A stretch of DNA of 21,672 nt from Fibrobacter sp. Its GTDB lineage: Bacteria > Fibrobacterota > Fibrobacteria > Fibrobacterales > Fibrobacteraceae. Made by a program: the position numbers and the translations under genes. The notes under the pieces were generated by a model that saw nothing but the letters and a program-made list of their open reading frames with translations, was not told where the DNA came from and did no database searches. Location of the stretch: NCBI GenBank assembly GCA_017550445.1, contig JAFZOV010000138.1, positions 1 through 21,672 on the forward strand. Direction: 5' to 3'. Of the stretch, positions 20,043-21,672 are shown one piece after another; the first letter of the stretch is position 1; each line of letters starts with the position of its first letter.

Positions 20043-20225
20043 TTAGAACCTCTTCTCGGCCACGACATTCTTTTGCTTTTGTTGTAAGAGAATGTCAAAA
20101 ACTTTGGCGAAGAATTCAGCTTCTTCAGCCGAAGGAGCTTCATCTATGACATCGGCTGTTTCAGAAATGCCAATCCGTTTGCATTCCTCGTACAATTCGT
20201 GCATTTTTCTCGTCTGAAGAGTCAT
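20043..20225 (-). CDS. Small protein upstream of the zeta toxin, putative antitoxin (60 aa)
   Basis: A 60-residue, charged, probably helical protein (MTLQTRKMHELYEECKRIGI, then SETADVIDEAPSAEEAEFFA, then KVFDILLQQ and a basic KNVVAEKRF end). Its TAA ends right before the TTG of the zeta toxin, the usual place for a cognate antitoxin. I cannot match it to the epsilon or PezA families. The frame is open back to ATG 20240 (MYIVS added). That ATG would fall on a candidate -10 box (TATATT, 20237-20232), so the inner ATG 20225 is preferred and the mRNA may be leaderless. The promoter shares its -35 with the divergent FISUMP gene. Confidence 0.65.
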   Translation of the reverse strand: MTLQTRKMHELYEECKRIGISETADVIDEAPSAEEAEFFAKVFDILLQQKQKNVVAEKRF

Positions 20226-20231
20226 ACTGAC

Positions 20232-20261
20232 AATATACATTATTTACTGTGTAAAAGTTAA
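20232..20261 (-). promoter_or_regulatory. Candidate promoter of the antitoxin-toxin-mqnC operon
   Basis: Minus strand TTAACT (20261-20256), an 18-nt spacer and TATATT (20237-20232) followed by G. The predicted start is near 20225, at the inner ATG. Its -35 shares GTTAAC with the plus-strand promoter. Confidence 0.45.
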
Positions 20262-20288
20262 CGTCTGCTTGGCATAAATGTATATTTG
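20258..20288 (+). promoter_or_regulatory. Promoter of the FISUMP lipoprotein gene
   Basis: TTAACG (20258-20263), a 17-nt spacer and TATATTTG (20281-20288), an exact TAnnTTTG. Transcription would start near 20293, about 21 nt before the ATG at 20314. This excludes the in-frame ATG at 20278, which lies inside the promoter. Confidence 0.6.
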
Positions 20289-20313
20289 TATGTGTTTTAT
20301 TAGTGGGGGTATT

Positions 20314-21258
20314 ATGACTTTAAAAAGCTTTTTGGCGATTGGTTTTGTGGCGGCGATGCTGGTTGCTTGCGGCGACGACGGCAGCAGCAATTCCGTGTCT
20401 AATTCCGACGAGGATTCTTCCTCGTCTGTTTGCGAGGACTGCGATGGCTCGAGCAGTTCGAAGGCGAAGGCTAGTAGTTCGTCTAGCGTCACACCGAAGT
20501 CGAGCGAACGCGAGACAAGTGTGTCCAGCAGCAGTGCCAAGTCTAGCAGCTCTTCCAAAGACGTCATCCTAGGCAGTAGCGAAGGATCCAGTCCCTCGTC
20601 TAGTTCCAGTGAGCAGGCGGAAGGGACTCTTACTGACTCGCGCGATGGTCAGACTTACAAGACTGTAAAAATTGGTTCGCAGACATGGATGGCGGAAAAT
20701 CTGAACTATGCTTACACTGACGTTCCCTATAATTTTGACGGCTACACCTCCGATTCTATAAGCTGGTGCTATGACAATGATCCTGCCAACTGCACCAAGT
20801 ACGGTCGCCTTTATACCTGGGCCGCCGCGATGGATAGCGTTGGCTCGTGGTCTGCAAACGGCAAGGGTTGCGGCTTCTACGGTTCGATATGCTCACCAAC
20901 CGGGACTGTGCGTGGTGTTTGTCCCGAGGGCTGGCACCTGCCTACGCAAACGGAATGGTATACGTTGTTTACTGCAGTTGGCGGTTCCAGTACAGCGGGC
21001 AAGATGCTCAAGTCCACTAGCGGCTGGAATAGTAGCGGCAACGGAACGGATGCCTATTCCTTCTCGGCGTTGCCTGCTGGCGGCAGTTACTACAATGGGA
21101 GTTCCGGCGGCGAGGGCAACTACGCGAACTTCTGGAGTTCTACTGAGTACGGTAGCTACGACGCGTACAACATACGCTTGGACTACGATGACGTCTATGC
21201 GAACCTGTTCTACGACTACAAGACCTTCGAGTTCTCTGTCCGTTGCGTAAAGGACTGA
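20314..21258 (+). CDS. FISUMP domain-containing lipoprotein
   Basis: A 314-aa surface-type lipoprotein. The signal peptide MTLKSFLAIGFVAAMLVAC ends in a lipobox with Cys 19. A serine-rich, glutamate/aspartate-containing linker of about 90 residues follows (SSNSVSNSDEDSSSSV..., SSSSKAKASSSSSVTPKSS), typical of Fibrobacter surface proteins. The C-terminal FISUMP domain (about residues 110-314) begins LTDSRDGQTYKTVKIGSQTW followed by MAENLNY. It contains CYDNDPANCTKYGRLYTWAA, GVCPEGWHLPTQTEWYTLF, YSFSALPAGGSYYNGS and NFWSSTEY, and ends FSVRCVKD. The function of FISUMP domains is unknown; they are abundant in Fibrobacter and some Bacteroidetes. Start chosen at ATG 20314 (GGGGG 4 nt upstream) rather than 20278, which lies in the promoter. 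A terminator follows at 21341-21362. Confidence 0.9.
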   Translation: MTLKSFLAIGFVAAMLVACGDDGSSNSVSNSDEDSSSSVCEDCDGSSSSKAKASSSSSVTPKSSERETSVSSSSAKSSSSSKDVILGSSEGSSPSSSSSEQAEGTLTDSRDGQTYKTVKIGSQTWMAENLNYAYTDVPYNFDGYTSDSISWCYDNDPANCTKYGRLYTWAAAMDSVGSWSANGKGCGFYGSICSPTGTVRGVCPEGWHLPTQTEWYTLFTAVGGSSTAGKMLKSTSGWNSSGNGTDAYSFSALPAGGSYYNGSSGGEGNYANFWSSTEYGSYDAYNIRLDYDDVYANLFYDYKTFEFSVRCVKD

Positions 21259-21280
21259 TTTAGAAGAGAACTTCGGTGCC

Positions 21281-21320
21281 GGGGCGTTGCGGGGCGGCGA
21301 GCGCCCGCAGTGGGGGTAGA
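21281..21320 (+). repeat. G/C-rich element downstream of the FISUMP gene
   Basis: It starts GGGGCGTTGCGGGGCGGCGA, contains a GGGCG/CGCCC stem (21291-21305) and runs into GGGGGTAGA. It resembles, in opposite orientation, the element at 500-543. It is probably a dispersed intergenic repeat. Confidence 0.4.
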
Positions 21321-21340
21321 GAGCAACGAAGTGCGAACGA

Positions 21341-21362
21341 GGGGGATTCTTCCCCCTTTTTT
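21341..21362 (+). terminator. Rho-independent terminator after the FISUMP gene
   Basis: GGGGGA (21341-21346) pairs with TCCCCC (21351-21356) around TTCT, followed by T6 (21357-21362). The stretch 21259-21462 otherwise holds only the repeat at 21281 and the AT-rich upstream region of ilvE. No riboswitch or leader peptide was recognised there. Confidence 0.8.
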
Positions 21363-21462
21363 ACAAATAAATTGAGCCAAAATCCCTGCGATAATTGTAT
21401 TTTTCTGTGCGGTACCGAACGATACCTTTAAAAATGCACTAACTGCAAAAAAGGTGAATATT

Positions 21463-21672
21463 ATGCAAGTTGATTTGAACAATGTCGATTGGAAGACTCT
21501 CCCCTTCGGTTATTCTGATACCGATTACAATGTCCGCTGCTATTATCGTAACGGCAAGTGGGGCCAGATTGAAGTTTCTTCTTCGACGGATATCAGCATC
21601 CACATGGCCGCAACTTGCTTGCACTACGGCCAGGAAGGTTTCGACGGCCTCAAGGCTTACACCGGCAAGGAC
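21463..21672 (+). CDS. ilvE: Branched-chain amino acid aminotransferase, N-terminal 70 residues (partial)
   Basis: The first 70 codons of a branched-chain amino acid aminotransferase, a cytoplasmic PLP enzyme of fold type IV that interconverts leucine, isoleucine and valine with their 2-oxo acids. The frame runs off the right edge. The family pattern is clear: LPFGYSDTDYNVRCYYRNGK at the start, then WGQIEVSS and the diagnostic LHYGQEGFDGLKAYTGKD ('LHYGQ..F.GLKAY'), which places it in the eukaryote-like class II BCATs. ATG 21463 has AAGGTG 6 nt upstream. It lies about 100 bp after the terminator of the FISUMP gene and so probably has its own promoter. A TACCTTTA box at 21423-21430 is a weak candidate -10. 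Confidence 0.93.
   Translation, partial: MQVDLNNVDWKTLPFGYSDTDYNVRCYYRNGKWGQIEVSSSTDISIHMAATCLHYGQEGFDGLKAYTGKD

Noticed and set aside
20244..20567. Minus-strand frame rich in Leu/Glu/Ser opposite the FISUMP gene
   Set aside because: It is the reverse of the serine-rich linker and promoter region, with no start signals or family match.

Overview
The window looks like chromosomal DNA of a Fibrobacter species (phylum Fibrobacterota, FCB group). The strongest taxonomic signs are a serine-rich lipoprotein with a FISUMP domain (Fibrobacter succinogenes major paralogous domain, 20314-21258) and a TIGR02147/DUF4423-type protein (8739-9611). Both are large paralogous families in Fibrobacter. Weak Shine-Dalgarno sequences and promoter-like sites of the form TTGAC/TTAAC-N17-TAnnTTTG fit an FCB organism. 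There is no phage, insertion sequence, CRISPR array or rRNA. The content is mostly housekeeping and envelope genes, tightly packed, with one small toxin-antitoxin unit.

Layout. 1-343: 5' part of pgk (minus). 344-699: intergenic with two dispersed palindromic elements. 700-2075 (plus): a secreted or membrane acidic protein of unknown role overlapping folB. 2072-3956 (minus): spoVG then comM. 4140-4688 (plus): a CBM9-like protein behind a palindromic 12-bp triple repeat. 4691-9611 (minus): regulator-like TIGR02147 protein, KDT-repeat lipoprotein, GlgE maltosyltransferase, a 15-bp perfect terminator hairpin, then an acyl-ACP thioesterase. 9660-11205 (minus): GNAT acetyltransferase, tRNA-Leu(CAG) with its own promoter and terminator, and a secreted alpha/beta hydrolase whose start lies in a dispersed repeat. 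11263-12592 (minus): two membrane proteins of unknown function. 12627-13982 (plus): a MORN-like YwqK-type lipoprotein. 13984-17996 (minus): batD, batE and a sodium:amino-acid symporter. 17997-18447: long intergenic region with a strong promoter, a 20-codon ORF and terminators. 18448-20225 (minus): a putative antitoxin, a zeta-type toxin and mqnC in one overlapping operon. 20314-21258 (plus): FISUMP lipoprotein. 21463-21672 (plus): 5' end of ilvE.

Functional links. Recognisable pathways are glycolysis (pgk), folate (folB), menaquinone by the futalosine route (mqnC), branched-chain amino acids (ilvE), alpha-glucan synthesis from maltose-1-phosphate (glgE), fatty acid release (thioesterase), natural transformation (comM) and the Bat envelope/stress system (batDE). 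The most unusual parts are the small highly codon-biased ORF at 18217-18279, the zeta toxin whose stop codon overlaps the mqnC start, the back-to-back promoters sharing GTTAAC near 20259, and the palindromic triple repeat at 4087-4123. All calls come from reading the sequence; no database search was run.
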